Source of the DNA: DATBIS01 sp036556805
GTDB taxonomy: Bacteria; Actinomycetota; UBA4738; HRBIN12
Reading direction: 5' to 3'
DNA length: 28,255 nucleotides
Assembly (NCBI GenBank): GCA_036556805.1
Contig: DATBIS010000108.1
Location: 1 to 28,255, forward strand
Shown: piece after piece, positions 7,581-14,383 of the stretch
Numbering within the stretch: position 1 is the stretch's first letter
How the letters are laid out: the number at the start of each line of letters is the position of its first letter
The notes under the pieces: model-generated
The model's database searches: none
What the model was told of the DNA's origin: nothing
The model's input: only the letters and a program-made list of their open reading frames with translations
Position numbers and translations under genes: made by a program

Positions 7581-8403
7581 GCGTGACGTCGCGATCCACC
7601 TCCCGCATCAAGGAGTCGTGGATGTCGACCACCACGCGCGACACCAGTGCGTCGTCGAGGTGTCGTGGACGAGGCGCGGAGATGCGTTGTTCCTCGAGGA
7701 GGCGGCCGGGCGAGGCCGACATCACGAGGACACGATCGGAGAGCAGCGCCGCTTCCCGCACGTTGTGGGTGACGAAGACGACCGTCATCGCTCCCGCGCG
7801 GTCGGTCCAGGCGCGCTGCAGCTCGTCCTGCAGCAGCTCGCGCGCCTGTGCGTCGAGGGCCCCGAACGGCTCGTCCGCGAGCAGCACGTCGGGCTCGCAG
7901 GCGAGCGTGCGCGCGAGCGCGCCTCGCTGTCGCATGCCCGCAGAGAGCTCGTGTGGCTGCGCGAACGCGTACTTCGCGAGGTGCACGCGGTCGAGCGATG
8001 CCATCGCGCGAGCGCGCCGCTCCGAGCCGTTGACGCCGACCAGCCGAAGCGCGAGCTCGACGTTGCCGATCACCGAGAGCCAGGGGAACAGGGCGGGTTC
8101 CTGGAACAGCAGCGCGCGATCCGGTCCCGGAGCGACGATTGGACGGCCATCCATCAGCACCTCACCCGAGGTGGGGCGATCGAGCCCGGCGAGGACGTTG
8201 AGGATCGAGGTCTTGCCGCACCCCGACGGCCCGAGCAGGCTCACGAACTCGCCGGGATCCACGTCGAAGCTCACGCCGTCGACCGCCGTCACGGTGCGAC
8301 CGGCGAAGAGGCGCGTCTTCACGAGATTCCGCACGGAGAGCTTCGCAACGGTGGGGGTCGGCACGGGAAGCCTCGCCACGCTCGAGCCGGCAGCCATCGT
8401 CAC
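7564..8403 (-). CDS. ABC transporter ATP-binding protein, SsuB/TauB-like
   Basis: 279 residues (277 if the ATG at 8397 is used). Walker A is GPSGCGKT (58-65), the Q-loop Gln is at 101, the signature is LSAGM (153-157) instead of the usual LSGGQ, Walker B is VLLADEPF (173-180) and the H-loop His is at 213. The motif FQEPALFPWL is typical of the nitrate/sulfonate/taurine group. The GTG at 8403 overlaps the stop of the DUF2292 gene (GTGA), so the two genes are coupled. It supplies energy for the SsuC-like permease encoded next. Confidence 0.88.
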   Translation of the reverse strand: MTMAAGSSVARLPVPTPTVAKLSVRNLVKTRLFAGRTVTAVDGVSFDVDPGEFVSLLGPSGCGKTSILNVLAGLDRPTSGEVLMDGRPIVAPGPDRALLFQEPALFPWLSVIGNVELALRLVGVNGSERRARAMASLDRVHLAKYAFAQPHELSAGMRQRGALARTLACEPDVLLADEPFGALDAQARELLQDELQRAWTDRAGAMTVVFVTHNVREAALLSDRVLVMSASPGRLLEEQRISAPRPRHLDDALVSRVVVDIHDSLMREVDRDVTRALDR

Positions 8404-8579
8404 CGGAGCCTGAACTTCTCGGCCATCTCGATCTGCACGACCTTGCCGTCCTGGATGACGAGCACGACCGTCCCGAACTGGATCTTGCGAACGATCTCCG
8501 CGACCTTCTGGAGGACCTCGCGCTCTTCGTCGGTCAGTTCGGAGGACCCGCTCGCCTCCGGTGCGTGCTCGTCGGCCAC
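8400..8579 (-). CDS. DUF2292 family small protein, copy 1
   Basis: The 59-residue protein aligns without gaps along its entire length with the second copy at 14174-14353. Conserved positions sit in the second half: VVLVIQDGKVVQIEMAEKFR against VVVVVQDGMAIQVEASEKIR, with the C-terminal RLR in both. It has an N-terminal acidic helix and a C-terminal beta hairpin; no catalytic residue is obvious. DUF2292 (YezD-type) proteins have no settled function. Its GTG at 8579 lies 6 bases after a TACAGT box and it overlaps the ATPase gene by GTGA, so it belongs to the leftward sulfur operon. The pairing with sulfur transport at both sites suggests a role in sulfur-dependent regulation, which is inference. 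Confidence 0.85.
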   Translation of the reverse strand: MADEHAPEASGSSELTDEEREVLQKVAEIVRKIQFGTVVLVIQDGKVVQIEMAEKFRLR

Positions 8580-8585
8580 GCGTCG

Positions 8586-8591
8586 ACTGTA
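8586..8591 (-). promoter_or_regulatory. Possible -10 box for leaderless DUF2292 copy 1
   Basis: On the minus strand TACAGT (8591 down to 8586) ends 6 bases before GTG 8579. No Shine-Dalgarno is present. The -35 region (8609-8614) reads TTCTTC, which is poor, so this promoter is tentative. It would give the downstream DUF2292-ATPase-permease genes an internal start. Confidence 0.35.
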
Positions 8592-8599
8592 CCCCGCGC

Positions 8600-9742
8600 T
8601 CACGCGCGGAAGAACAAGCCCGTGAGCAGGAGGGAGATCGGCACCAGGAAGATCACGCCCACGAAGCCGGCGAGGCGCTTGTTCTCGGTGAGCAGCCAGT
8701 CCTGCAGGCGCATCACGCCGCCGGAGACCGGGCGATAGGCGAACGCGAGCACGAGCACGCTGATGACGGCCACGCCGATCGCCTCGGCGAGGACGATCTG
8801 CGCCGCAACCGGCGTGCGCTGCAGCATCGCGACGACGAGCGTGTCGGCGAGCGTCGTGATGTTCGCGCCCATGATGTACGGCAGCGCTTCGTCGCGCTTC
8901 AGATAACCCTTGAAGGCGAGCGGAACCAAGACCGTGAGTGCGACCGACACCGAGAGCGTGAGCGTCGCCACGAGGCAGCCGAGCCCGAACATCACCCAGC
9001 GCTTCTTGATCCAGTGGTGCTGATACTCGGCGCGCTCGCCGTCGATCTGCGGCAGCACGCGGTCGAGCAGCTTGAACGACAGAAGGATCGTGCCGAGCCC
9101 CGCGAGGAACAGCAGGCCGCCGGGCAGGTGGTCCTTCGCGAAGTCGACGAACGGTCCCCAGATCCGCGCGAGGACCGCCTCGAGCTCGGTCGAGGCGTGC
9201 CACTGGACGCCGTCCATGAGGCCGCCTCGAAGCATCAGATACGCGAGCGCCATCCCGGGGAGGTACACGAGCGCCGTCATCGTGAGGGCCTGGATGCCCA
9301 TCCCGATCGACTCCTGCTTGCGCTTGCCCTTCGCGCGAACCGTGAACAGGATGCCGGTGAGCAGCACGATGAACGAAGCCCCGAGCCGCGAGCCCGAGAG
9401 CATCGTGAGCGTCTGCAGCTTCGTGAGCGCGCCGGCCCCGAAGAGACTGATGGTCGTCGCGGCGACTGGCGAGCCCGACAGCACGAAGTAGGCGCCGAGC
9501 CAGCCGGTGCCGAGGGTGGACACCCCGTTCGCGAACGGGAACTGACCTTCGATGGTGGGCCCGATCGCGCTCGCGCCTGCCTTCATGAGCTGGATCGCGA
9601 GGATGAACAGGAACATCGCCGGCAGGAAGACGACGACCTTCTGGAGCACGCGCCACCATCCCGACGAGGAGGCGAGATCGCTCGCGGTGGCGACGTCGGG
9701 AATGGCGACGCCGTCGAGGTTGCCGTCGACGTTCGGTTTCAC
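8600..9742 (-). CDS. Na+/phosphate-cotransporter-like membrane protein (PF02690, NptA type)
   Basis: 380 residues with eight or more membrane segments. Two inverted halves are visible: GSPVAATTISLFGAGALT and, later, MGANITTLADT, the latter matching the GANIGTT-like substrate motif of NptA. Usual members move phosphate with sodium. I chose GTG 9742 because GGAGG lies at 9748-9752, five bases upstream; the longer frame to 9850 would run through the terminator hairpin and the -35 box. It is the first gene of the leftward operon that continues with DUF2292, ATPase and permease, so the real anion may be sulfate-like instead of phosphate. That is inference. Confidence 0.82.
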   Translation of the reverse strand: MKPNVDGNLDGVAIPDVATASDLASSSGWWRVLQKVVVFLPAMFLFILAIQLMKAGASAIGPTIEGQFPFANGVSTLGTGWLGAYFVLSGSPVAATTISLFGAGALTKLQTLTMLSGSRLGASFIVLLTGILFTVRAKGKRKQESIGMGIQALTMTALVYLPGMALAYLMLRGGLMDGVQWHASTELEAVLARIWGPFVDFAKDHLPGGLLFLAGLGTILLSFKLLDRVLPQIDGERAEYQHHWIKKRWVMFGLGCLVATLTLSVSVALTVLVPLAFKGYLKRDEALPYIMGANITTLADTLVVAMLQRTPVAAQIVLAEAIGVAVISVLVLAFAYRPVSGGVMRLQDWLLTENKRLAGFVGVIFLVPISLLLTGLFFRA

Positions 9743-9759
9743 ATCTACCTCCGAGGACG

Positions 9760-9792
9760 AAAAAGGCCGCGACAACGAGACGTGTCGCGGCC
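9760..9792 (-). terminator. Intrinsic terminator hairpin inside the leader of the NptA-like gene
   Basis: A perfect 10-bp stem (9765-9774 with 9783-9792, arms GGCCGCGACA and TGTCGCGGCC, 8-base loop) is followed on the minus strand by TTTTT (9764-9760). It sits between the promoter at 9822-9850 and the start codon at 9742, with the ribosome binding site only 8-12 bases beyond. No gene upstream on this strand needs termination, so it looks like an attenuator. Confidence 0.75.
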
Positions 9793-9821
9793 TCCAGTCT
9801 GTCTGGTCAGCTGCACCGTCG

Positions 9822-9850
9822 ACGCTAACAACGGGCACCGGGGACGTCAA
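9822..9850 (-). promoter_or_regulatory. Promoter for the leftward sulfur operon
   Basis: On the minus strand TTGACG (9850-9845) and TAGCGT (9827-9822) are separated by 17 bases. This is a good actinobacterial-type sigma-70 promoter. Transcription would start near 9815, giving a leader of about 73 bases that contains the terminator hairpin. Confidence 0.6.
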
Positions 9851-9905
9851 GCGTCGAAGGCCCTAGGGCGATGTGGTGGTTTCGTGTCGAGACCGCGCAA
9901 CGTGC

Positions 9906-9935
9906 TTGACACCTGCCGGGCTCGCCGGGTATCCA
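9906..9935 (+). promoter_or_regulatory. Promoter for the sulfate operon
   Basis: TTGACA at 9906-9911 is a consensus -35. A TATCCA at 9930-9935 follows after 18 bases. Transcription from here would start near 9942 and yield a leader of about 160 bases before the sbp start. The -10 is only a partial match, so the exact start is uncertain. Confidence 0.55.
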
Positions 9936-9952
9936 TGGTGCGCGCGCGGATC

Positions 9953-10049
9953 GACCGGACCACCGGAGAGCCGGGCGCCTCGGGTGATGCTTCCCGCTCT
10001 TCGTCACCCGACACCGAGACGTTCCTTTCGGTTGACCGGACCACCGGAG
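9953..10049 (+). repeat. 16-base direct repeat in the sulfate-operon leader
   Basis: GACCGGACCACCGGAG occurs at 9953-9968 and again at 10034-10049, 81 bases apart, and similarity continues a little further with gaps (GCCG-GC-CCTCG). Each copy contains CCGG-ACCA-CCGG, a dyad-like element. Both lie in the leader between promoter and sbp. They could be protein-binding sites or parts of a tandem RNA element. Confidence 0.7.
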
Positions 10050-10085
10050 GCCGAGCACCTCGAGGCCTCCGGTCCCCGACCGGTC
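9967..10085 (+). promoter_or_regulatory. Candidate structured RNA leader of the sulfate operon
   Basis: Two nested or crossing stems can form. Segment AGAGCcGGG (9967-9975) can pair with CCCGCTCT (9993-10000), and TCGGGTGA (9980-9987) with TCACCCGA (10004-10011). The order A-B-A'-B' is that of an H-type pseudoknot. Downstream, ACCGGAGGCC (10043-10052) pairs with GGCCTCCGGT (10064-10073), enclosed by GACCGG (10034-10039) with CCGGTC (10080-10085), which ends 5 bases before the sbp ribosome binding site at 10091-10097. I could not match this to a known riboswitch consensus. Confidence 0.45.
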
Positions 10086-10103
10086 GATCGAAAGGAGCTC
10101 CGC

Positions 10104-11204
10104 ATGTTTCGCCTCCGCACTCGCCACACGGCGATCGCGTTGTCGCTGCTGGCGTTGCTGACTGCGGCGTGTAGCGCGTCGTCCGCCACCAGCACGTCGG
10201 CCACCGGGTCCACTGGGTCCTGCATGCCCGGGGACAACCCCGTGGTCACGCTCGCCGGGTACAGCAACGTCTACGACGCCTACGGCAAGCTCACGGCCTC
10301 GTCGGGCACCTTCGTGGGCGACTGGAAGAACGCGCACAACGGTCAGTCGGTGATCTTCCAGGCCTCCTACGGCGGGAGCACGACGCAGGCTCAGAACGTC
10401 GTGAACGGCTTCCCGGCCGACATCGTCGCGCTTTCGCTCGATCCCGACGTCCAGCTCATCCAGGTCGCCGGGCTGATCACTCACGACTGGCAGTCCGGAC
10501 GCGATCACGGGTACGTGGGCACGTCGGTCGTCGTGTTCGAGGTGCGCCCGGGCAACCCGAAGCACATCGAGAACTGGGACGACCTCGCCCAACCGGGCCT
10601 GCAGATCCTCACACCGGATCCAGCTCAGAGCGGTGGGGCCCGGTGGAACATCGTGGCCGCGTACGGCGCCGCGATGCGTGGCGAGGTTCCCGGCTACCAG
10701 GCGAACGATCCCGCCGACGCCCAGCGCCTGCTCGAGGGGATCTTCTCGAACGTCAGCGTGATGGACAAGAGCGCGAACGACTCGCTCAAGAACTTCCAGG
10801 CGGGCAACGGTGACGTCGCGATCACGTACGAATACGCGGCGCTCGCAGCCCAGAAGTCCGGCGACGAGAACGAGATGGTGATCCCGGCCTCGACCGTGGC
10901 GATCCAGACGCCCGTCGCGGTCGTCGACAAGAACGCCGAGTCCCACTGCGTGAAGGACATCGCCGACGCATTCGTCGAGTACCTGCACAGCGACGAAGCC
11001 AAGGGGATCTTCGACACGGTCGGCTTCGAGCGGCCCGTCGACCTCGAGGCCGCGCAGGCCGGGCAGGGAGTGGAGAGCACGTTCGCGCCGATCACCGATC
11101 TCTTCACGACCGACGACATCGGCGGCTGGGACGAGCTGACGGATACCACCGTCTTCGGCCCCGATGGGGCGTTCACGAAGGCTCAGGCGGCGGCCCAGGG
11201 ATAG
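10104..11204 (+). CDS. sbp: Sulfate ABC transporter, substrate-binding lipoprotein
   Basis: 366 residues. The N-terminus has a signal peptide of about 22 residues with the lipobox-like LLTAAC, so Cys23 is probably lipidated and the protein is tethered outside the membrane. The mature part carries features of the sulfate/thiosulfate-binding family: NVYDAYGK, YGGSTTQAQNVVNGFPAD, and ILTPDPAQSGGARWN with the usual Ser-Gly-Gly-Ala-Arg anion-binding segment. ATG 10104 follows AAAGGAG at 10091-10097. It is the first gene of sbp-cysT-cysW-cysA and its stop overlaps the cysT reading frame by one base. Length and motifs are normal for the family. Confidence 0.93.
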   Translation: MFRLRTRHTAIALSLLALLTAACSASSATSTSATGSTGSCMPGDNPVVTLAGYSNVYDAYGKLTASSGTFVGDWKNAHNGQSVIFQASYGGSTTQAQNVVNGFPADIVALSLDPDVQLIQVAGLITHDWQSGRDHGYVGTSVVVFEVRPGNPKHIENWDDLAQPGLQILTPDPAQSGGARWNIVAAYGAAMRGEVPGYQANDPADAQRLLEGIFSNVSVMDKSANDSLKNFQAGNGDVAITYEYAALAAQKSGDENEMVIPASTVAIQTPVAVVDKNAESHCVKDIADAFVEYLHSDEAKGIFDTVGFERPVDLEAAQAGQGVESTFAPITDLFTTDDIGGWDELTDTTVFGPDGAFTKAQAAAQG

Positions 11205-12085
11205 TGCAGGAGCAAGTGGGAACCCTCGTGCGGGAGGACCCGCGGCCGGCGAAGCCGGCCGCGGGTTCCCGCGCGCGCCAGGTGGCGCGCGCGGCGATGG
11301 GCCGGTGGAGCCTTCGCAGCGTCGCGCTGCTCTATCTGGGGCTGATGGTGGCGCTGCCCACCGCGGCAGTCGTCATCCGCGGCTTCGGCGGCGGGCTCGC
11401 CGCGCTCAAGGAGGCGCTCGATGCGCCCGGGGCGCACCAGGCGCTGATGCTTTCCGTCGGGCTCGCCGCGCTCACGGCGGTGATCAACGCCGTGCTCGGG
11501 ACCGTCGTCGCGTACGTCCTGGTGCGCTATCGGTTCGTGGGGCGCGGCGTGCTGTCGACGCTCGTCGACATCCCGTTCGCGGTCCCCACCCTCGTCACGG
11601 GCGTCATGCTCGTGGCCCTGTACGGCCCGAACTCGCTCGTCGGCGGCTTCTTCATCGATCACGGGTTCCAGATCATCTTCGCGCGGCCGGGGATCCTGCT
11701 GGCGCTCCTGTTCGTCACGCTCCCGCTCGTCGTACGGACGGTGCAGCCCGTGCTGCACCAACTCGACCTTGCCGAGGAGGAAGCCGCGCGCGTGCTGGGC
11801 GCCTCCCGGTGGGTCACGTTCCGCAAGGTCGTGCTCCCGCACCTGCGATCCGCGGTCGTCGCAGGTGGCCTGCTGTCGTTCGCGCGGGCGATCGGCGAGT
11901 ACGGCGCGGTCGTGATCCTGTCGGGCAACCTCCTCAACAAGACGCTCACCGCGCCGGTGTTCATCTACCAGCTGATCAGCGACTTCAAGCCCGATGCGGC
12001 CGCGGCGGTCGCGACGCTCCTGTTCGGGTTGTCGTTCACGTTGGTGCTCGTCACCGAGCGCCTGACGAGGGGGAGGCCGGCATGA
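11204..12085 (+). CDS. cysT: Sulfate ABC transporter permease CysT
   Basis: 293 residues from the GTG at 11204, with about six membrane segments and the coupling loop EEEAARVLGASRWVTFRKV near residues 186-204. It pairs with CysW to form the membrane channel. The start is uncertain: GTG 11216 has AGGAG just 3 bases upstream, GTG 11228 is further on, and ATG 11297 gives a shorter protein that begins close to the first membrane segment. The long N-terminal extension contains two unusually stable hairpins (11239-11294), which argues for the ATG or for a structural role. Its stop overlaps cysW by ATGA. Confidence 0.92.
   Translation: MQEQVGTLVREDPRPAKPAAGSRARQVARAAMGRWSLRSVALLYLGLMVALPTAAVVIRGFGGGLAALKEALDAPGAHQALMLSVGLAALTAVINAVLGTVVAYVLVRYRFVGRGVLSTLVDIPFAVPTLVTGVMLVALYGPNSLVGGFFIDHGFQIIFARPGILLALLFVTLPLVVRTVQPVLHQLDLAEEEAARVLGASRWVTFRKVVLPHLRSAVVAGGLLSFARAIGEYGAVVILSGNLLNKTLTAPVFIYQLISDFKPDAAAAVATLLFGLSFTLVLVTERLTRGRPA
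11239..11294 (+). other. Two adjacent very stable hairpins at the sbp-cysT junction
   Basis: First: CCCGCGGCCGGC (11239-11250), loop GAA, GCCGGCCGCGGG (11254-11265), a perfect 12-bp stem. Second: CCGCGCGCGCC (11269-11279), loop AGGT, GGCGCGCGCGG (11284-11294), 11 bp. They lie after sbp and ahead of the first membrane segment of CysT, where they could protect the 3' end of the sbp part of the message or limit cysT translation. Confidence 0.7.
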
Positions 12086-12939
12086 GCACCCAAGGGGAGC
12101 TCCGGCCGGCACGACTCTCGGCCCCGACTCGCAAGCGCCTCGTGCACGGAGGGCTGATCGCCGTCGCGCTCGTCTACGTCGGCACGCTGGTGCTCGCCCC
12201 GCTCGTGGGGATCACGTGGGCCGCAACGCGAGCCGGCTGGCACACGTGGTCCGCGACCTTCGCCGACCCGACGGCGCGGCACGCGTACGTGCTGACGGGC
12301 GTCATCACGCTCGTCACCGTCGTCGTGACGGCGATCCTCGGGGTCGTCGTGGCCCTCGTGCTCTCGCGAGATCTCTTCCCGGGCCGCGGGCTGCTGAGCG
12401 CGGTCGCCGACCTGCCGATCGCGATCTCGCCGGTGATCGTGGGCCTCATGGCGGTGCTGTTGTTCGGCACCGGGGGCTGGTTCGAGTCGTGGTTCTCGGC
12501 GCGGGGCATCCGGATCCTCTTCGCGGTGCCTTCGATCGCGATCGTGACGCTCTTCATCTGCATTCCGTTCGTGATCCGCGAGGTGACCCCGATCCTTCAG
12601 GAGCTCGGCACTGAGGAGGAGCAGGCGGCGAAGACCCTCGGCGCGACGTCGCTCCAAACGTTCTTCCGCGTGACGCTGCCGAACATTCGCTGGGGCTTGC
12701 TGTACGGCATCGCCCTCTCGACGGCGCGCGCGATCGGTGAGGTCGGCGCCGTGGTCGTGGTGAGCGGCCTGATCGCCGGGCAGACGGAGACCGCCACGCT
12801 TTTCATCCTGCGCGCGTTCGACCAATTCCACGACGAGACCGGCTACGTGGTCGCCCTGACGCTCGCGATGGTCTCCATCGTGCTGCTCGCGGGCATCGAG
12901 ATCTTCAAGCATCGCGAGGAGAAGGAGCTCAGCAGATGA
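12082..12939 (+). CDS. cysW: Sulfate ABC transporter permease CysW
   Basis: 285 residues with about six membrane segments. The coupling loop EEEQAAKTLGATSLQTFFRV and the following LPNIRWGLLYG are typical of CysW. ATG 12082 overlaps the cysT stop (12082-12085) and its own stop overlaps the cysA start (ATGA, 12936-12939), so the three are translationally coupled and should be made in similar amounts. Together with CysT it passes sulfate or thiosulfate from the binding protein into the cell. Confidence 0.94.
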   Translation: MSTQGELRPARLSAPTRKRLVHGGLIAVALVYVGTLVLAPLVGITWAATRAGWHTWSATFADPTARHAYVLTGVITLVTVVVTAILGVVVALVLSRDLFPGRGLLSAVADLPIAISPVIVGLMAVLLFGTGGWFESWFSARGIRILFAVPSIAIVTLFICIPFVIREVTPILQELGTEEEQAAKTLGATSLQTFFRVTLPNIRWGLLYGIALSTARAIGEVGAVVVVSGLIAGQTETATLFILRAFDQFHDETGYVVALTLAMVSIVLLAGIEIFKHREEKELSR

Positions 12940-14054
12940 CCGTCAACGGCAGCGTCGACACCGGAGTGGCCTCGGGCATCAAGGTCCGGCACCTCGACAA
13001 GCACTTCGGGTCGTTCCACGCGGTGAAGGACGTGAGCTTCGCGGCCGAGGACGGCAAGATCACGGCGATCTTGGGGCCGAGCGGCTCCGGCAAGAGCACC
13101 GTCCTGCGGATGATCGCCGGGCTGGAACGGCCCGACGGCGGCGAGATCACGATCACCGGCGACGAGCAGACGTGGGTGCCGGTGCAGGAGCGCCGCGTGG
13201 GCTTCGTGTTCCAACACTACGCCCTGTTCCGCCACATGACGGTCCGCAACAACGTGGCTTTCGGACTGGCGATTCGCAAGGAGCGGAAGCCTGAGATCGG
13301 GAAGCGCGTCGACGAACTGCTCGAGCTCGTGCAGCTCGCGCCGTTCGCCGACCGGTACCCGGATCAGCTCTCGGGTGGGCAGCGCCAGCGCGTGGCGCTT
13401 GCGCGCGCGCTCGCCCCGCGGCCGCGCGTGCTGTTGCTCGACGAGCCGTTCGGTGCGCTGGACGCGCGCGTACGGCAAGAGCTCCGACGCTGGCTCGACG
13501 ACCTGCACCGCGAGCTGGGCGTCACAAGCCTGCTGGTGACGCACGATCAGGAAGAGGCGCTCGAGCTCGCGAACGAGGTCGTCGTGATGCACCACGGGCG
13601 GATCGAGCAGATCGGCACACCCGACGATGTGTACAACCGGCCGGCATCGCCCTTCGTCGCGGGGTTCATCGGCTCCGCGAACGTCATCGAGGGGAGGGTG
13701 GAGGGCGACCACTTGCGCTTCGGCAACCACGTGATGAGCGGTGCCGCCACCCACCTGGCGAACGGCGCGGTCGCCCATGCGTACATCCGGCCGATCGACG
13801 TTCGCATCACGGAGGACGACTCGAACGGCGCGTATCGAGCGACGGTCGAACGCGTGAACAACCTAGGGCCGTCGTCGAAGATCCGGTTCCGCCTCACCGA
13901 CGGACAGCCGCTGCTCGCGGATCTCCCCAACGAGGTGCTGCCGATCCTCGAGGCCGGCCAGCAGGTGCTGCTCGACCTTCGCAACGTGAAGGTGTTCGAG
14001 AGCGAAAGCGAGGACGAGCTCGGTGCCCTCGAGGAACCGGTGGCGGCACCGTGA
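12936..14054 (+). CDS. cysA: Sulfate ABC transporter ATP-binding protein CysA
   Basis: 372 residues. Walker A GPSGSGKST at 47-55, signature LSGGQ at 145-149, Walker B VLLLDEP at 165-171 and the H-loop His at 203. After about residue 230 comes a C-terminal TOBE-type regulatory domain, containing GFIGSANVIEGRV and YIRPIDVRI, as in CysA/MalK-class ATPases. It powers the CysT-CysW pair. The family can be mixed up with molybdate ModC, but the neighbouring sulfate-binding protein settles the assignment. Its stop overlaps a GTG (14051-14054) in the frame of the following DUF2292 gene. Confidence 0.94.
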   Translation: MTVNGSVDTGVASGIKVRHLDKHFGSFHAVKDVSFAAEDGKITAILGPSGSGKSTVLRMIAGLERPDGGEITITGDEQTWVPVQERRVGFVFQHYALFRHMTVRNNVAFGLAIRKERKPEIGKRVDELLELVQLAPFADRYPDQLSGGQRQRVALARALAPRPRVLLLDEPFGALDARVRQELRRWLDDLHRELGVTSLLVTHDQEEALELANEVVVMHHGRIEQIGTPDDVYNRPASPFVAGFIGSANVIEGRVEGDHLRFGNHVMSGAATHLANGAVAHAYIRPIDVRITEDDSNGAYRATVERVNNLGPSSKIRFRLTDGQPLLADLPNEVLPILEAGQQVLLDLRNVKVFESESEDELGALEEPVAAP

Positions 14055-14173
14055 AGGCGCGCGGCGCCGGGAGCGCCGATCGCGGTCGACCGAGGACGTT
14101 CGGTCCCTGGTCAGCTGCAGACCTGCGATCTGGATTCGCTCCCGGCGCCGTGCCATCTTCCCCCGCCCGCGAC

Positions 14174-14353
14174 ATGCATGCCGTCTCGCCGGCGGAGGCC
14201 GCGCGTTTCGCCTCCCTTCCCGCCGAGCGCCGGCAACTCCTCCTGCACCTCGCCGCGCTCCTCGACTCGATCGACTACGGCGCGGTCGTCGTGGTCGTGC
14301 AGGACGGCATGGCGATCCAGGTCGAGGCCTCGGAGAAGATCCGCCTGAGGTGA
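14174..14353 (+). CDS. DUF2292 family small protein, copy 2
   Basis: The frame opens at a GTG overlapping the cysA stop (14051), which would give 100 residues, but the N-terminal 41 are compositionally odd and have no counterpart in the other copy. Starting at ATG 14174 gives exactly 59 residues, the same length as copy 1, aligned end to end. The conserved part is the beta hairpin with VVVVQDGMAIQVEASEKIRLR spread over positions 38-59. There is no clear ribosome binding site before ATG 14174, so coupling to cysA through the longer frame remains possible. It is the last gene of the sulfate operon and is followed 30 bases later by purA. Confidence 0.8.
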   Translation: MHAVSPAEAARFASLPAERRQLLLHLAALLDSIDYGAVVVVVQDGMAIQVEASEKIRLR

Positions 14354-14383
14354 TCGGCCCCGCCCTCTAGACTGGGAGGAGCC

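Noticed and set aside
7105..8625. Plus-strand open frame opposite the ABC ATPase and permease
   Set aside because: Shadow of two genes with complete Walker and coupling-loop motifs.
9743..9850. Extension of the NptA-like gene up to the TTG at 9850
   Set aside because: It would translate the -35 box and the terminator hairpin; GTG 9742 has an ideal GGAGG site.
9936..10103. A SAM-I or SAM-IV riboswitch in the sulfate leader
   Set aside because: GGGTGATG is the only shared element; the conserved GGCAACC core and four-way junction are not found.
9935..10174. A small open frame from ATG 9935 through the sbp leader, encoding the repeat twice in the same frame (DRTTG)
   Set aside because: No ribosome binding site, it would begin upstream of the likely transcript start, it overlaps sbp in another frame, and it has no run of Cys codons as in known cysteine-responsive leaders.
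14051..14173. Longer DUF2292 copy 2 starting at GTG 14051
   Set aside because: The additional 41 residues have no counterpart in copy 1, and the ATG at 14174 gives exactly the same 59-residue length; the overlap GTGA could still couple translation, so it is kept as an alternative only.
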